From Candidatus Parcubacteria bacterium (GTDB lineage: Bacteria; Patescibacteriota; Minisyncoccia; Phycocordibacterales; JAKAEA01): DNA of 43,469 nt. The notes under the pieces were generated by a model. That model did not search any database. It saw nothing but the letters and a program-made list of their open reading frames with translations, and was not told the origin of the DNA. The translations under genes and the position numbers were made by a program. The stretch lies in the NCBI GenBank assembly GCA_019661945.1, contig JAIFWI010000004.1:1-43469 (forward strand). The letters are read 5' to 3'. This document shows positions 31,101 to 40,660 of this stretch, piece by piece; within the stretch, counting starts at the first letter, position 1; the number at the start of each line of letters is the position of its first letter.

Positions 31101-34100
31101 ACCATCTGACTGAGCATATACCGTCAACAATGGATTACCGTCAATTTGGGCTGAGTAACTTTGAACCGTGCTAGCTACAGCAGATGAAGTCACCGGCATA
31201 TCAATCCAGCTTAGAATACCACCATCACTATCAAATGTTGTGGCACCGAGAGCTAGATTATCAATACTTGTTAGTCCTGATGAAAAATCATGTCTCAAGG
31301 CTCCATTGCTGACATCAAGCCCACCGGCAAAGGTTGATGTCGCTGTTGTTGAGGTAGCGGTAATATTTCGGCCAACTATTTCTCCGACAACTGAGAGCTT
31401 GGCGTACGGTGAAGTCGTACCAATACCAACATTACCTGAAGAGTTAATTCTCATATACTCAGTCAGTGTTGCTAAGTTATCCGACAATGTACCAAATGTC
31501 AGTGATCCTGCAGTTGATGATGCATACCAGTGTTTAAGGTTTGAACCGGCACTGGTGTCAGTCAAAAGTAGCTGTGGAACAATACCGCTGGCTACTGAAA
31601 GCTTAGCATACGGTGTAGTTGTACCAATTCCAATCTTGCTTGCTGTTGAGGTAAACAGGGTTGATGTACCAACTACCGCTGTACCGTCTGCTGAATAGTA
31701 TGCAAACTGGCCCGTCGTACCTGAACTGACTGTGCCTGATCCGCCTGAACCTCCGACACAAGCACCTGAGATGGCGAAACAACCTCCCGTGAGATTAATG
31801 CCAACGTTTGAGGTTGATGTCGCAGAACCTGAAATAGTCAGACCGGAGAGAGTGGTGGTACCAAAACCATCTCCGGCTACCGTGAGAAATTTAACAGAAT
31901 TCGAGGAGCTCGCAACTTCAAAGACTGGGTTTGTCTGGAGAAGTGTACCCTGCACAGATAATTTTGCATATGGCGAAGAGGTGCCGATACCAATATTGTT
32001 GGCATTTGCAGTTGTAGTACCAATAACAATAGTGGTTGTTCCAGACACGGCAGTGCCGTTGGCTCCGTAGAATGCGAGTTGTCCAAAGATGCCCGTATTA
32101 ACAGTACCTGATCCGCCTGAACCTCCGACACAGGCACCTGAAATAGCGAAACAACCTCCCGTGAGATTAATGCCGTTAGCAAATGTTGATGAGGCATTTG
32201 AAGAGATGATATTAAGAGCATTTGCCTGAACTCCCCAAGCAAAAGTAGATGTAGCTGTCGTTGACGTAGCAACAAGATAATTAACTGTTGGCGACGTTGA
32301 TGCTGCTAATACACTTGTGCCGCCTGTTGAATAAAGCCAGCCTTGGCCAAATGATGTCGCTCCTGTTCCACCATAGAGAACTCCAATTGATGTCGTTGCT
32401 CCAACTACTCCATTTCGAGCATCAAGTGGTCCATTTAATGCGCCGATTGTTACACTACCGTTAAAAATACTCGAACCTGAAAATGTGTTGGTATCGGTGA
32501 ACGTATTAGCAGTGTAAAGTTTCGGAATCGTTGTTGATGCATGAATATAAGAATTAACTCGAGCATCAGTGTAATATAAATTTGTACCCTCAGGGATAGT
32601 AGTAGTAATAAGACCAAGAGATGTCGTCGCTACCTGAGTAATTGTGTTACCTGCCCCACCGATCAGAAGTTGGTTGTTAGTAATTGTCGATAATCCCGTT
32701 CCACCCTTCGTTGCAGCAAGAGTTCCTGAGATTGTTGCAAGTGTTGTTGTTGCCTGCCATGTTGGTACACCACTTACCAAGGCAAGGACAAAGCCATCTG
32801 TTCCAACTGATGTTGTGGCTAATGCTCCCGTACCATTACCAAGAAGAATACTATTTGACAGAATATTGCTCCAACCGGTACCTCCATACAAAACCCCAAT
32901 ACTTGTTGTAGCCGAGACTACTCCAGCATTTGCTTGAAGTGGACCATTGAGTGACCCGATAGTTACACCGCCGTTAAATATACTCGAGCCAGAAAATGTA
33001 TTGGTGTTTGTAAACGTATTAGTAGTATAGAGTTTTGGAATTGTTGTTGATCCGTGAATATATGCATTAACACGAGCGTCGGTGTAATAGAGATTTGTGC
33101 CTTCGGGGATAGTAGTGGTAATGAGTCCGAGAGATGTTGTCGCAACTTGAGTAATCGTGTTACCTGCTCCACCAATTAATAACTGATTGTTTGTAATCGT
33201 TGAAAGTCCGGTGCCACCTTTTGTAGCAGCTAATGTTCCTGAGATTGTTGCAAGTGTCGTCGTTGCCTGCCAAGTTGGCACGCCACTCACCAAGGCCAGA
33301 ACGAAACCATCGGTGCCGGCACTTGTTGTAGCTAAGGCACCTATACCATTACCTAATAAAATACTGTTGGCCTGAATATTATTCCAGCCTGTACCACCAT
33401 ATAATACTCCGATTGATGTTGTTGCTCCGACTACACCATTCCGAGCATCAAGCGGTCCATTTAATGCACCAATAGTTACACCACCATTAAAAATACTTGA
33501 GCCGGAGAATGTATTGGTGTTTGTAAATGTGTTGGCAGTATATGTTTTTGGAATCGTGGTTGAACCATGTATATATGAATTAACCCTGGCATCAGTATAG
33601 TAGAGATTTGTACCTTCAGGAATCGTTGTCGTGATGAGACCTAATGATGTTGTCGCAACCTGAGTAATAGTATTACCGGCACCTCCGATGAGAAGCTGGT
33701 TGTTGGTGATCGTTGATAATCCCGTTCCTCCCCGAGTTGCTGCTAATGTGCCGGTTGTGTCAGCTATTGCAATTCCCAATGTTGAAGTTGCCACGAGTGT
33801 ATAGCCACCTGTGCCATTACCTCGAAGAATTTCTCCAAAATTTGGCGCAGAGGTTAATCCTGTGCCTCCATATAATACTCCTATTGAGGAAGTTGCACTT
33901 ACTACACCTGCATTTGCTTGAATCGGGCCGTTTAGTGCACCAATTGTTACACCACCATTAAAAATACTCGAACCTGAAAATGTGTTGGTATTGGTGAACG
34001 TATTAGCAGTGTAAAGTTTCGGAATCGTTGTTGATGCATGAATATAAGAATTAACTCGAGCATCAGTGTAGTAAAGGTTTGTCCCTTCAGGAATTGTCGT

Positions 34101-37100
34101 GGTAATCAAACCTAAAGATGTTGTCGCTACTTGAGTAATGGTATTACCGGCACCACCAATAAGGAGTTGGTTATTTGTAATCGTTGAAAGTCCCGTTCCA
34201 CCCTTCGTTGCAGCAAGAGTTCCTGAGATTGTTGCAAGTGTCGTCGTTGCCTGCCAGGTTGGCACGCCACTCACCAAGGCCAGAACGAAACCATCGGTGC
34301 CAGCTGATGTCGTGGCCAGTGCTCCAGTACCATTTCCAAGTAAGATGCTATTCGCTTGGATATTGGTCCATCCTGTACCGCCATACAAAACTCCAATACT
34401 TGTCGTCGCTCCAACTACTCCATTCCGAGCATCAAGTGGTCCATTTAATGCACCAATAGTGAGCGTACCATTAAATATATTATTTCCACTGAAGGTGTTA
34501 TTGGTATATGTTTTTGGTATTGTTGTCGAGCCGTGGATAAATGTATTAACACGAGCATCCGTGTGATACAGATTTGTACCTTCAGGTATTGTAGTAGTAA
34601 TAAGACCAAGAGATGTGGTTGCTACCTGAGTTATTGTATTTCCAAGACCGCCAATTAATAACTGATTGTTTGTTATTGTAGATAATCCTGTACCACCTCG
34701 TGTTGCAGCCAAAGTTCCGGTTGTATCTGCAATGGCAATTCCCAATGTTGATGTTGCCACTAAAGAGTATCCTCCAGTATCATTACCGCGAAGAATTTCT
34801 CCAAAGTTTGGCGCAGAAGTTAATCCCGTTCCACCATAGAGTACTCCGATTGAAGTAGTAGCCGATACAACGCCAGCGTTCGCTTGGAGTGGACCGTTTA
34901 ATACGCCAATCGTTACACCACCATTAAATATACTCGAGCCAGAAAAAGTATTGGTGTTTGTAAATGTATTAGTAGTATAGAGTTTCGGAATAGTTGTTGA
35001 TGCATGAATGTACGCATTTACTCGAGCATCAGTGTAGTAGAGGTTTGTGCCTTCAGGAATGGTCGTGGTGATAAGCCCTAATGATGTTGTCGCAACCTGA
35101 GTAATAGTATTACCTGCCCCGCCGATCAAAAGTTGGTTGTTTGTTATCGTTGAAAGCCCGGTGCCGCCTCGAGTCGCTGGTAAAATGCCAGTAGTATCAG
35201 CTAGAGCTATTCCTAAGGTTGATGTTGCAACTAGTTCATAACCACCTGAACCATTTCCTCGTAAAATCTGGCCAAAGCTAGGAGTCGCATTTAAGCCTGT
35301 ACCTCCAAAGGCAACACCTATAGTATCACCCTGCCAGATACCACCAACAACCGTACCAACATTTGATTGAGTTGCTGTAAATCGTGGGAAGGTCGAAGTT
35401 GCTGTTGTCGTTGCAGTAAAGTATGCGCCAACTATTTCACCAACTACAGAAAGTTTTGCATAGGGTGATGTTGTACCAATACCGACATTACCGCTAATAT
35501 AGCTATTACCAATAACTTCAAGAGCTGCCAATGATGTCGTAGCTGAGGCACCAACCAGCACTTGATTTGTGGTTGTGGCCAATCTAATACCCGAACCATT
35601 AAAGAATGTCCAATTAGTATCAGAACCGCTGCCGCTGCCAGATCCACAATTCGAACCAGTACCGGTCAGAAGTCCGCCAGTGCTAAATTGTGCACAACCA
35701 GTTTGGCCGATAACATTAAATGAACCTGATACTGCGAGATTGGTAGAAGTAGCATTCGATGAAGTGGCATTTGTAAATATTGCTGTTGATGCTGAACTTG
35801 CTCCAATAGGAGTATTGTTAATTGTTCCACCTGAAATAGTAAGATCATTAGCAACTCGTGCATCCGCCAATGTTCCTGTCCATGTTGGCGTAAAGGTATG
35901 TGTTGAGCCTGAAGAAGTAATTGTTAATCCAATATTCGTGTCAGTTGATGTGGCAAATGTCTGACTTGCAGCAGTAAGCGCTGGTGAAAATTCCGCACCA
36001 AGTGATGTAATCGCTGTGGTCACTAACCCCAGCGACGACGTGGCGGTTAAGGTATATCCTCCTAGTGCATTACCCAGGAGAAGCTGACCATATGTTGGTG
36101 CAGTGCTGAGGCCGGTTCCACCATATAAAACTCCGATACTTGTTGTAGCGGAAACGACTCCCGCATTAGCTTGAAGTGGTCCATTCAATGCACCAATAGT
36201 TACTCCACCGTTAAAAATACTTGGGCCAGAGAATGTGTTGGTATTCGTAAATGTATTCGAAGTGTACAATTTTGGAATTGTAGTCGAACCATTGATGTAC
36301 GCATTAACTCGGGCATCCGTATAGTAGAGATTTGTACCCTCAGGAATTGTTGTAGTGATGAGACCTAATGAGGTTGTAGCGATCTGAGTAATAGTATTAC
36401 CTGCCCCGCCAATCAAAAGTTGGTTGTTGGTGATGGTCGATAATCCTGTTCCACCTCGAGTTGCAGCTAAGGTACCAGTTGTATCACCAATGGCTATTCC
36501 CAAGGTTGATGTTGCAACCAGAGTGTATCCACCAGTACCATTACCTCGGAGAATTTCTCCGAAGTTTGGTGCTGAAGTTAAACCAGTGCCACCATACAAA
36601 ACTCCAATTGATGTCGTTGCTCCAACTACTCCATTTCGAGCATCAAGTGGTCCATTTAATACACCGATAGTCACACCTCCATTAAAAATACTTGCGCCAG
36701 AAAACGTATTGGTGTTTGTGAAAGTATTAGCTGTGTAAAGCTTCGGAATCGTTGTTGACCCGTGAATGTAAGAATTGACTCGGGCGTCAGTGTAGTAAAG
36801 ATTTGTACCTTCGGGAATTGTTGTGGTAATGAGTCCAAGAGAGGTAGTCGCAACTTGGGTAATTGTGTTACCTGCCCCGCCAATCAAAAGTTGGTTGTTC
36901 GTGATAGTCGAAAGTCCGGTGCCACCTTTTGTAGCAGCTAATGTTCCCGAGATTGTTGAAAGTGTTGTGGTTGCTTGCCAGGTTGGTACACCACTCACTA
37001 ATGCAAGTACAAACCCATCGGTGCCGGCACTTGTTGTAGCTAATGCTCCCGTGCCATTTCCAAGCAAAATGCTATTCGCTAGGATATTTGTCCATCCAGT

Positions 37101-40007
37101 ACCGCCGTAGAGCACTCCAATTGATGTTGTTGCTGTCACGACTCCAGCATTTGCCTGAAGTGGGCCATTAAGTGTACTAATGGTTAAACCACCATTTAAA
37201 ATACTTGAACCTAAAAACGTATTGGTATTGGTGAACATATTTGAAGTATATAATTTCGGAATTGTGGTAGAACTGTGAATGTAAGAATTAACGCGAGCGT
37301 CAGTGTAGTAAAGGTTTGTCCCTTCAGGAATTGTCGTGGTAATCAAACCTAAAGATGTTGTCGCTACTTGAGTAATAGTATTTCCTAATCCACCAATCAG
37401 TAACTGATTGTTCGTGATGGTTGAAAGTCCTGTACCACCTCGCGTTGCTGCTAATGTTCCGGTTGTGTCAGCAATGGCAATTCCCAAGGTTGATGTTGCT
37501 ACCAGAGTGTATCCGCCACTACCATTTCCCCGAAGAATTTCTCCAAAGTTTGGCGCAGAAGTTAGTCCTGTTCCCCCATAGAGTACTCCGATTGAAGTCG
37601 TTGCTGTAACGACTCCAGCGTTTGCTTGAAGGGGACCGTTGAGTGAGCCAATAGTTACACCTCCGTTGAAAATACTCGAGCCAGAAAATGTATTGGTGTT
37701 TGTAAATGTATTTGAAGTGTACAGTTTTGGAATTGTCGTTGATGCATGGATGTAAGAATTGACTCGAGCATCGGTGTAGTAGAGATTCGTGCCTTCGGGA
37801 ATCGTTGTCGTAATGAGTCCGAGAGATGTTGTTGCAACCTGAGTAATAGTATTGCCTGGACCACCAATCAGTAATTGATTTTGGGTGATTGTAGATAATC
37901 CCGTACCACCTCGTGTTGCGGCCAAGGTTCCTGACCACGTTGGGGTAAAGGTATGGGTCGATCCAGAGGATACTATATTAAGGCCGATGTTTGTATCAGA
38001 GGTCGTGGCAAAGGTTTGGGTCGAATTAGTCAGACCATTAAGTGAAGTAATGGCGCTTGTTGGTAAACCAAGAGAGGATGTTGCTGTTAATGTATAACCA
38101 CCCAAAGAATTTCCGACTAGTATCTGTCCTAAATTGGGTGCTGAAGTTAAACCAGTGCCACCGTATAAGACACCAATTGAGGAAGTTGCGCTCACTACTC
38201 CTGCGTTTGCCTGCAATGGACCATGTAATGTTCCGACTGTCAGTCCACCGTTGAAAATGCCAGCGCCTGAGAATGTATTTGTATTGCTAAATGTATTGGC
38301 AGTATATGTTTTAGGAATTGTGGATGAACCTTGAATAAAGTCGTTGACTCGAGTTGGGGTATAGTAGAGATTATTAACACCTTCGGCTAAATTGTTTGTT
38401 GATTTGGTGGTTAACCAATAATCAGCTGATGTGGTCGAGTATGAGTTTGCTAAATAATAGGTTCCGTCAGCTCCATCAAAGGTTCCTGTCCAATTTCCAC
38501 TTGTATCAACTGTTAATGCCCCACCTGAAATCGTCAGACCAGCCCCAGTAATGTCTGTAATGTACTCAGAGCCAACGCCAAGAACTGTTGTCCTAAATGT
38601 AGTTGAAGTCGCATTTGTTGTCGTAGCATTTATAGCAATAAGATTTGCTAATGTTGTCGATCCTGTAAGATTAAGATTGCCGGTAATTGAAACATTACCG
38701 CCAAATTTTGAATTACCGACAACTTCAAAAATATTTCCGGTTGTAGTTGTGGCGCTCGTGCCAATAAGAACGACGTAACCAGTATCTGATGGATAAATTG
38801 ACAAGCTGTCACTTGATGTCGCCCAAGCACCTGCGCCACCACCACCGCTCGTTAAATCTGAACCCCAGGTTGGCACGCCACCGGAAATTTTAAGCACTGT
38901 TCCATTAGAACCTCGAGCTAATCTGGTTAATGAAGTAGTTGTATCAGCATACAAAAGATCACCAACAGCATACACAGTCTGACCAGTGCCGCCTCGAATC
39001 GCGTTTAGTGTTCCTAAAGTATCAGCAAGATTAATACCCAGAGTTGATGTCGCAATTTGAATGATAGTATTGCCTGGACCGCCGATCAGTAATTGATTTT
39101 GGGTGATTGTAGATAATCCCGTACCGCCAAAATCAGCAGCGATGGTGCTACCCTGCCAGGTACCGCCAACAACCGTACCAACATTTGATTGAGTTGCAGC
39201 CAGAAGTGGAAACGTTGATGTCGCTGTCGTTGAAGTTGCCGTAAATGTCGAGCTTGTAACATGACCACCGACTGCAAGGTTACTATACAAAGTTGTATCG
39301 CCTGTTATTTGTAATGTAGAAGATCCAAAAAGACCGCCATTTTGATTTACATAAAAGAGTGGATTTCCTGTCGAACTTTGAATTCTAAAAAGATGCGCTG
39401 CTTGGCCAAGAGCTGCTTGAATCGTAAGCCCAACAGCATTTGTTGACGTCGCCTGAATTGAGACAACAGAATTATTAAGCACTGTGGTTGTACCGAATGT
39501 TGATGAATCAGTACCACGGACTGATCGCGCCAGCTCGGCAAATGTTGAGGCGGTTATGAGCTGGCGTGGTGCAAGCGTCTCAAATGTTACATTGTCATCA
39601 GAAACTTCAATTTGAAGATAGATTGTGTCATTAGTGCCAAAATCATAGTCCAAGGTATTAGGATATCCGTTTGCGGTATCACCAATATTTACATTAAATA
39701 CACCCTGTCGAATTGTGGTAGTGACCGTGCCTGGTGCTGAGGATGGCCAAAGTTGAGTGCCACCAGGAACTGTCGGACTATTCCACAAGGAAAATTTAAA
39801 ATATGCCGGCGCGCCTGATCCTCCCAAAAGATTTCCATTTTCATCAGTCAGGCGACCTTGATAACTTAAAATTTTTGGCACACCGGCTGCAGCTTCAGCA
39901 ATGGTTGGCAGAAGTGGAGAAAAAGGAGAAATTAAAATCGAAATAATCAGAGCAATAGAAAGAACTTTCGATATACCAAATCGATAGTAGATATTTCTAA
40001 ATCTCAT
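28107..40007 (-). CDS. Giant secreted repeat protein (3966 residues)
   Basis: Start at ATG 40007, chosen since TAGGAG lies about 8 nt before it (an ATG six codons upstream has no such site). Order: signal peptide (about 1-40, ending I-A-E-A-A-A); a Y-Q-G-R-L domain (about 45-165) like those that open phage-tail and Bacteroidetes fibre proteins; Thr/Ser/Gly-rich beta repeats (about 540-2540, see separate entry); a second zone (about 2540-3190) with six G-I-G-T-[TS]-[ST]-P-x-[AS]-K-L-[ST]-V tail-fibre motifs; a Gly-rich domain (about 3190-3370); an S-D-L-A-E-M-Y module (about 3385-3540); a helical zone (about 3640-3730); and a Pro/Glu acidic tail (about 3890-3966, P-P-P-P-P-V-E then E-E-P-K-E-E-P-K). 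No C-terminal membrane anchor, LPXTG or dockerin. Probably a long surface fibre or adhesin (inference). Plus-strand frames in this region are mirror shadows of the repeats. Confidence 0.9.
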   Translation of the reverse strand: MRFRNIYYRFGISKVLSIALIISILISPFSPLLPTIAEAAAGVPKILSYQGRLTDENGNLLGGSGAPAYFKFSLWNSPTVPGGTQLWPSSAPGTVTTTIRQGVFNVNIGDTANGYPNTLDYDFGTNDTIYLQIEVSDDNVTFETLAPRQLITASTFAELARSVRGTDSSTFGTTTVLNNSVVSIQATSTNAVGLTIQAALGQAAHLFRIQSSTGNPLFYVNQNGGLFGSSTLQITGDTTLYSNLAVGGHVTSSTFTATSTTATSTFPLLAATQSNVGTVVGGTWQGSTIAADFGGTGLSTITQNQLLIGGPGNTIIQIATSTLGINLADTLGTLNAIRGGTGQTVYAVGDLLYADTTTSLTRLARGSNGTVLKISGGVPTWGSDLTSGGGGAGAWATSSDSLSIYPSDTGYVVLIGTSATTTTGNIFEVVGNSKFGGNVSITGNLNLTGSTTLANLIAINATTTNATSTTFRTTVLGVGSEYITDITGAGLTISGGALTVDTSGNWTGTFDGADGTYYLANSYSTTSADYWLTTKSTNNLAEGVNNLYYTPTRVNDFIQGSSTIPKTYTANTFSNTNTFSGAGIFNGGLTVGTLHGPLQANAGVVSATSSIGVLYGGTGLTSAPNLGQILVGNSLGGYTLTATSSLGLPTSAITSLNGLTNSTQTFATTSDTNIGLNIVSSGSTHTFTPTWSGTLAATRGGTGLSTITQNQLLIGGPGNTITQVATTSLGLITTTIPEGTNLYYTDARVNSYIHASTTIPKLYTSNTFTNTNTFSGSSIFNGGVTIGSLNGPLQANAGVVTATTSIGVLYGGTGLTSAPNFGEILRGNGSGGYTLVATSTLGIAIADTTGTLAATRGGTGLSTITNNQLLIGGLGNTITQVATTSLGLITTTIPEGTNLYYTDARVNSYIHSSTTIPKLYTSNMFTNTNTFLGSSILNGGLTISTLNGPLQANAGVVTATTSIGVLYGGTGWTNILANSILLGNGTGALATTSAGTDGFVLALVSGVPTWQATTTLSTISGTLAATKGGTGLSTITNNQLLIGGAGNTITQVATTSLGLITTTIPEGTNLYYTDARVNSYIHGSTTIPKLYTANTFTNTNTFSGASIFNGGVTIGVLNGPLDARNGVVGATTSIGVLYGGTGLTSAPNFGEILRGNGTGGYTLVATSTLGIAIGDTTGTLAATRGGTGLSTITNNQLLIGGAGNTITQIATTSLGLITTTIPEGTNLYYTDARVNAYINGSTTIPKLYTSNTFTNTNTFSGPSIFNGGVTIGALNGPLQANAGVVSATTSIGVLYGGTGLSTAPTYGQLLLGNALGGYTLTATSSLGLVTTAITSLGAEFSPALTAASQTFATSTDTNIGLTITSSGSTHTFTPTWTGTLADARVANDLTISGGTINNTPIGASSASTAIFTNATSSNATSTNLAVSGSFNVIGQTGCAQFSTGGLLTGTGSNCGSGSGSGSDTNWTFFNGSGIRLATTTNQVLVGASATTSLAALEVIGNSYISGNVGIGTTSPYAKLSVVGEIVGAYFTATTTATSTFPRFTATQSNVGTVVGGIWQGDTIGVAFGGTGLNATPSFGQILRGNGSGGYELVATSTLGIALADTTGILPATRGGTGLSTITNNQLLIGGAGNTITQVATTSLGLITTTIPEGTNLYYTDARVNAYIHASTTIPKLYTTNTFTNTNTFSGSSIFNGGVTIGVLNGPLQANAGVVSATTSIGVLYGGTGLTSAPNFGEILRGNDTGGYSLVATSTLGIAIADTTGTLAATRGGTGLSTITNNQLLIGGLGNTITQVATTSLGLITTTIPEGTNLYHTDARVNTFIHGSTTIPKTYTNNTFSGNNIFNGTLTIGALNGPLDARNGVVGATTSIGVLYGGTGWTNIQANSILLGNGTGALATTSAGTDGFVLALVSGVPTWQATTTLATISGTLAATKGGTGLSTITNNQLLIGGAGNTITQVATTSLGLITTTIPEGTNLYYTDARVNSYIHASTTIPKLYTANTFTNTNTFSGSSIFNGGVTIGALNGPIQANAGVVSATSSIGVLYGGTGLTSAPNFGEILRGNGTGGYTLVATSTLGIAIADTTGTLAATRGGTGLSTITNNQLLIGGAGNTITQVATTSLGLITTTIPEGTNLYYTDARVNSYIHGSTTIPKTYTANTFTNTNTFSGSSIFNGGVTIGALNGPLDARNGVVGATTSIGVLYGGTGWNNIQANSILLGNGIGALATTSAGTDGFVLALVSGVPTWQATTTLATISGTLAATKGGTGLSTITNNQLLIGGAGNTITQVATTSLGLITTTIPEGTNLYYTDARVNAYIHGSTTIPKLYTTNTFTNTNTFSGSSIFNGGVTIGSLNGPLQANAGVVSATTSIGVLYGGTGWSNILSNSILLGNGTGALATTSVGTDGFVLALVSGVPTWQATTTLATISGTLAATKGGTGLSTITNNQLLIGGAGNTITQVATTSLGLITTTIPEGTNLYYTDARVNSYIHASTTIPKLYTANTFTDTNTFSGSSIFNGSVTIGALNGPLDARNGVVGATTSIGVLYGGTGATSFGQGWLYSTGGTSVLAASTSPTVNYLVATSTTATSTFAWGVQANALNIISSNASSTFANGINLTGGCFAISGACVGGSGGSGTVNTGIFGQLAFYGANGTAVSGTTTIVIGTTTANANNIGIGTSSPYAKLSVQGTLLQTNPVFEVASSSNSVKFLTVAGDGFGTTTLSGLTISGSATSTSNVGINLTGGCFAISGACVGGSGGSGTVSSGTTGQFAYYSADGTAVVGTSTLFTSTASKIGIGTTTPYAKLSVASGIVPQLLLTDTSAGSNLKHWYASSTAGSLTFGTLSDNLATLTEYMRINSSGNVGIGTTSPYAKLSVVGEIVGRNITATSTTATSTFAGGLDVSNGALRHDFSSGLTSIDNLALGATTFDSDGGILSWIDMPVTSSAVASTVQSYSAQIDGNPLLTVYAQSDGSGGIQNSGIAIGTSSPTSKLTVWGGLTGSIFNVVTSASTTALSVSATGFGTTTLSGLTISGSATSTSNVGLNITGGCYAISNTCIGGSGGSGTVNTGVFGQLAFYGANGTAVSGTTTIVIGTTTANANNVGIGTTSPYAKLSVQGNLLQTNPVFEVASSSNAVKFLSVAGNGFGTTTLSGLNIDASATSTSDVGFNITTGCYAVNGTCISGGGSGDAGFGVEAVRVHTVNGTWTKPAFVNNVYVEVWGGGGGGGVAGANNSDGGGGGGGYAAGVVAVNANVTVTIGATSTVGANGNASSFAASGGTLTGGAGQTNSGTTGGAGGTASGGTITVPGQAGGSTLGAAAGDGAAGGNGGGAPFGGAGGMGGTAVATGGTGAAGQAGAIPGGGGGGGSESAGAASAGARGMVLVWELSGTNGSDLAEMYETKEDVEVGDIVSISKDSFNYDSEWGLQKISILEKAGPDSKVVGVVSTAPAITMGRKISESVDAKNPQPIALAGRTPVKVSLENGPIKAGDLLGPSSIPGVAAKMEKSGIIIGAALEDYISPADGATSTGKVMMFVQTQYSSGARTNVLLERAGIDSDNIPAGLDIGRIMLAQLMVEKKNITASSSISEVFTDRVVAGLELITPRVLTDTLVVNTIEAVEDDIKLKLAQGGKMIITKAGKEDMSATFKDASASSTPVITFDADGNAVFAGTVTANKVVAKQIEGLEIFTDSISSLTDRLESLATSTASSSMSVSAQLASVFGFVNETKALLASSSEHYVNLASSLAALETQIASSTPIGKALTINRATIWDGLEVDSIGTGGEMLAFQSDLIFIGRPYFTTDTAGFALIKKGAKFADVTFGREYLEQPIINASISLENASSTDEALEDALFGNDIRHLISKKTTHGFRITLNKAAPEDITFSWIALAVKGAKTSTSTEAVVVPPPPPVEQPVVEEKPPAEEPKEEPKEEITEEPAKEELPVEEVDNEATEPEVQPTEPVVEITDVPAATVSE
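32400..38400 (-). repeat. Mosaic of eleven tandem 470-516 bp coding repeats
   Basis: The motif E-G-T-N-L-Y-Y-T-D-A-R-V-N recurs at plus-strand positions near 32551, 33067, 33580, 34049, 34546, 35020, 36303, 36773, 37289 and 37758, with a degenerate copy near 38343. Spacing is about 469-474 when the right cassette is S-A-P-N-F-G-E-I-L-R-G-N (type A) and 513-516 when it is N-S-I-L-L-G-N-G-T-G-A-L-A-T-T-S (type B). The left cassette is either Q-A-N-A-G or D-A-R-N-G. The two are combined freely. A 1283-bp gap between copies 4 and 5 holds a different block. Confidence 0.85.
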
Positions 40008-40056
40008 GTACAAACTCCTATTCAACTTTTTATTGAAATATCCTTATATTAATAGC

Positions 40057-40065
40057 TAAATTATA
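40057..40065 (-). promoter_or_regulatory. Extended -10 promoter of the giant gene
   Basis: TGC-TATAAT on the minus strand (hexamer at 40060-40065), about 50 nt before the ATG. Unlike most genes here it has a real 5' leader and a Shine-Dalgarno. Confidence 0.55.
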
Positions 40066-40142
40066 GCATATGGCAGAGCCCGGAAGGCATGGTTTTGAAG
40101 CTAAAACTGTTGAAAACTCAGCATTCTAATTGTTGCAATGTA

Positions 40143-40151
40143 TGGTATAGT
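40143..40151 (+). promoter_or_regulatory. Extended -10 of the DoxX-like gene
   Basis: TGG-TATAGT with 7 nt to the ATG at 40159. Confidence 0.5.
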
Positions 40152-40158
40152 TCAGGTA

Positions 40159-40554
40159 ATGAAAAACGTGAGATTATTTTCTCGCTTTGCTCTTTTTGTT
40201 ATCTATTTTTGGTTTGGAATTTTAAAAGTTTTTGATCTGAGTCCTGCTACTCCCCTGGTTAATGCTTTAGCTCAAAAAAGTTTTGTTATTCTGCCTGATT
40301 TTCTGCAAATTTTCTTATCCCCGTCACGATTTATTATTTTATTTGGTCTCATCGAAGTACTTATTGGCATATTGTTTCTGTTTCCTGCCTTGACCAAGCC
40401 GACAAAAATTATTTTCGGCCTGCACATGATCACTACTTTCCTACCACTCTTCCTCTTGCCCTCACTTGTTTGGCAATCCCTGCTCGTGCCAACCCTCGAA
40501 GGTCAATACATCATCAAAAATCTCGCCCTCATCGCTATAGTTTTACATTTGTAG
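40159..40554 (+). CDS. DoxX-like four-helix membrane protein
   Basis: 131 residues from M-K-N-V-R-L-F; a start 7 codons upstream is rejected because TGGTATAGT overlaps it. Four membrane helices; F-G-I-L-K-V-F-D near residue 20 and F-G-L-I-E-V-L-I-G near 65 match the DoxX/DoxD-like fold. Such proteins are of poorly known role, with reported links to thiosulfate or quinone redox and to membrane stress. The G-x-x-K-x-F and G-x-x-E-[VI] pattern is the main support. Monocistronic, followed by about 105 nt before the glucosidase gene. Confidence 0.75.
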   Translation: MKNVRLFSRFALFVIYFWFGILKVFDLSPATPLVNALAQKSFVILPDFLQIFLSPSRFIILFGLIEVLIGILFLFPALTKPTKIIFGLHMITTFLPLFLLPSLVWQSLLVPTLEGQYIIKNLALIAIVLHL

Positions 40555-40660
40555 TGCTTGCTTGGACGCTTGCGGCATGTGACTCGTTTGCTACAATCAC
40601 GTTACTAGAACTCACTCAATACGTAGTTATAGTGTTATCAGTCGTTAGTCAATTTGTATA

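Noticed and set aside
32400-38400. CRISPR-like array
   Set aside because: The repeats are 470-516 bp, coding and divergent, not 25-40 bp identical repeats with unique spacers.
28120-39550. Many plus-strand open frames of 60-176 codons across the giant gene
   Set aside because: They recur with the repeats as mirror images of the Thr/Gly-rich frame, have no promoters or ribosome sites and no family features.
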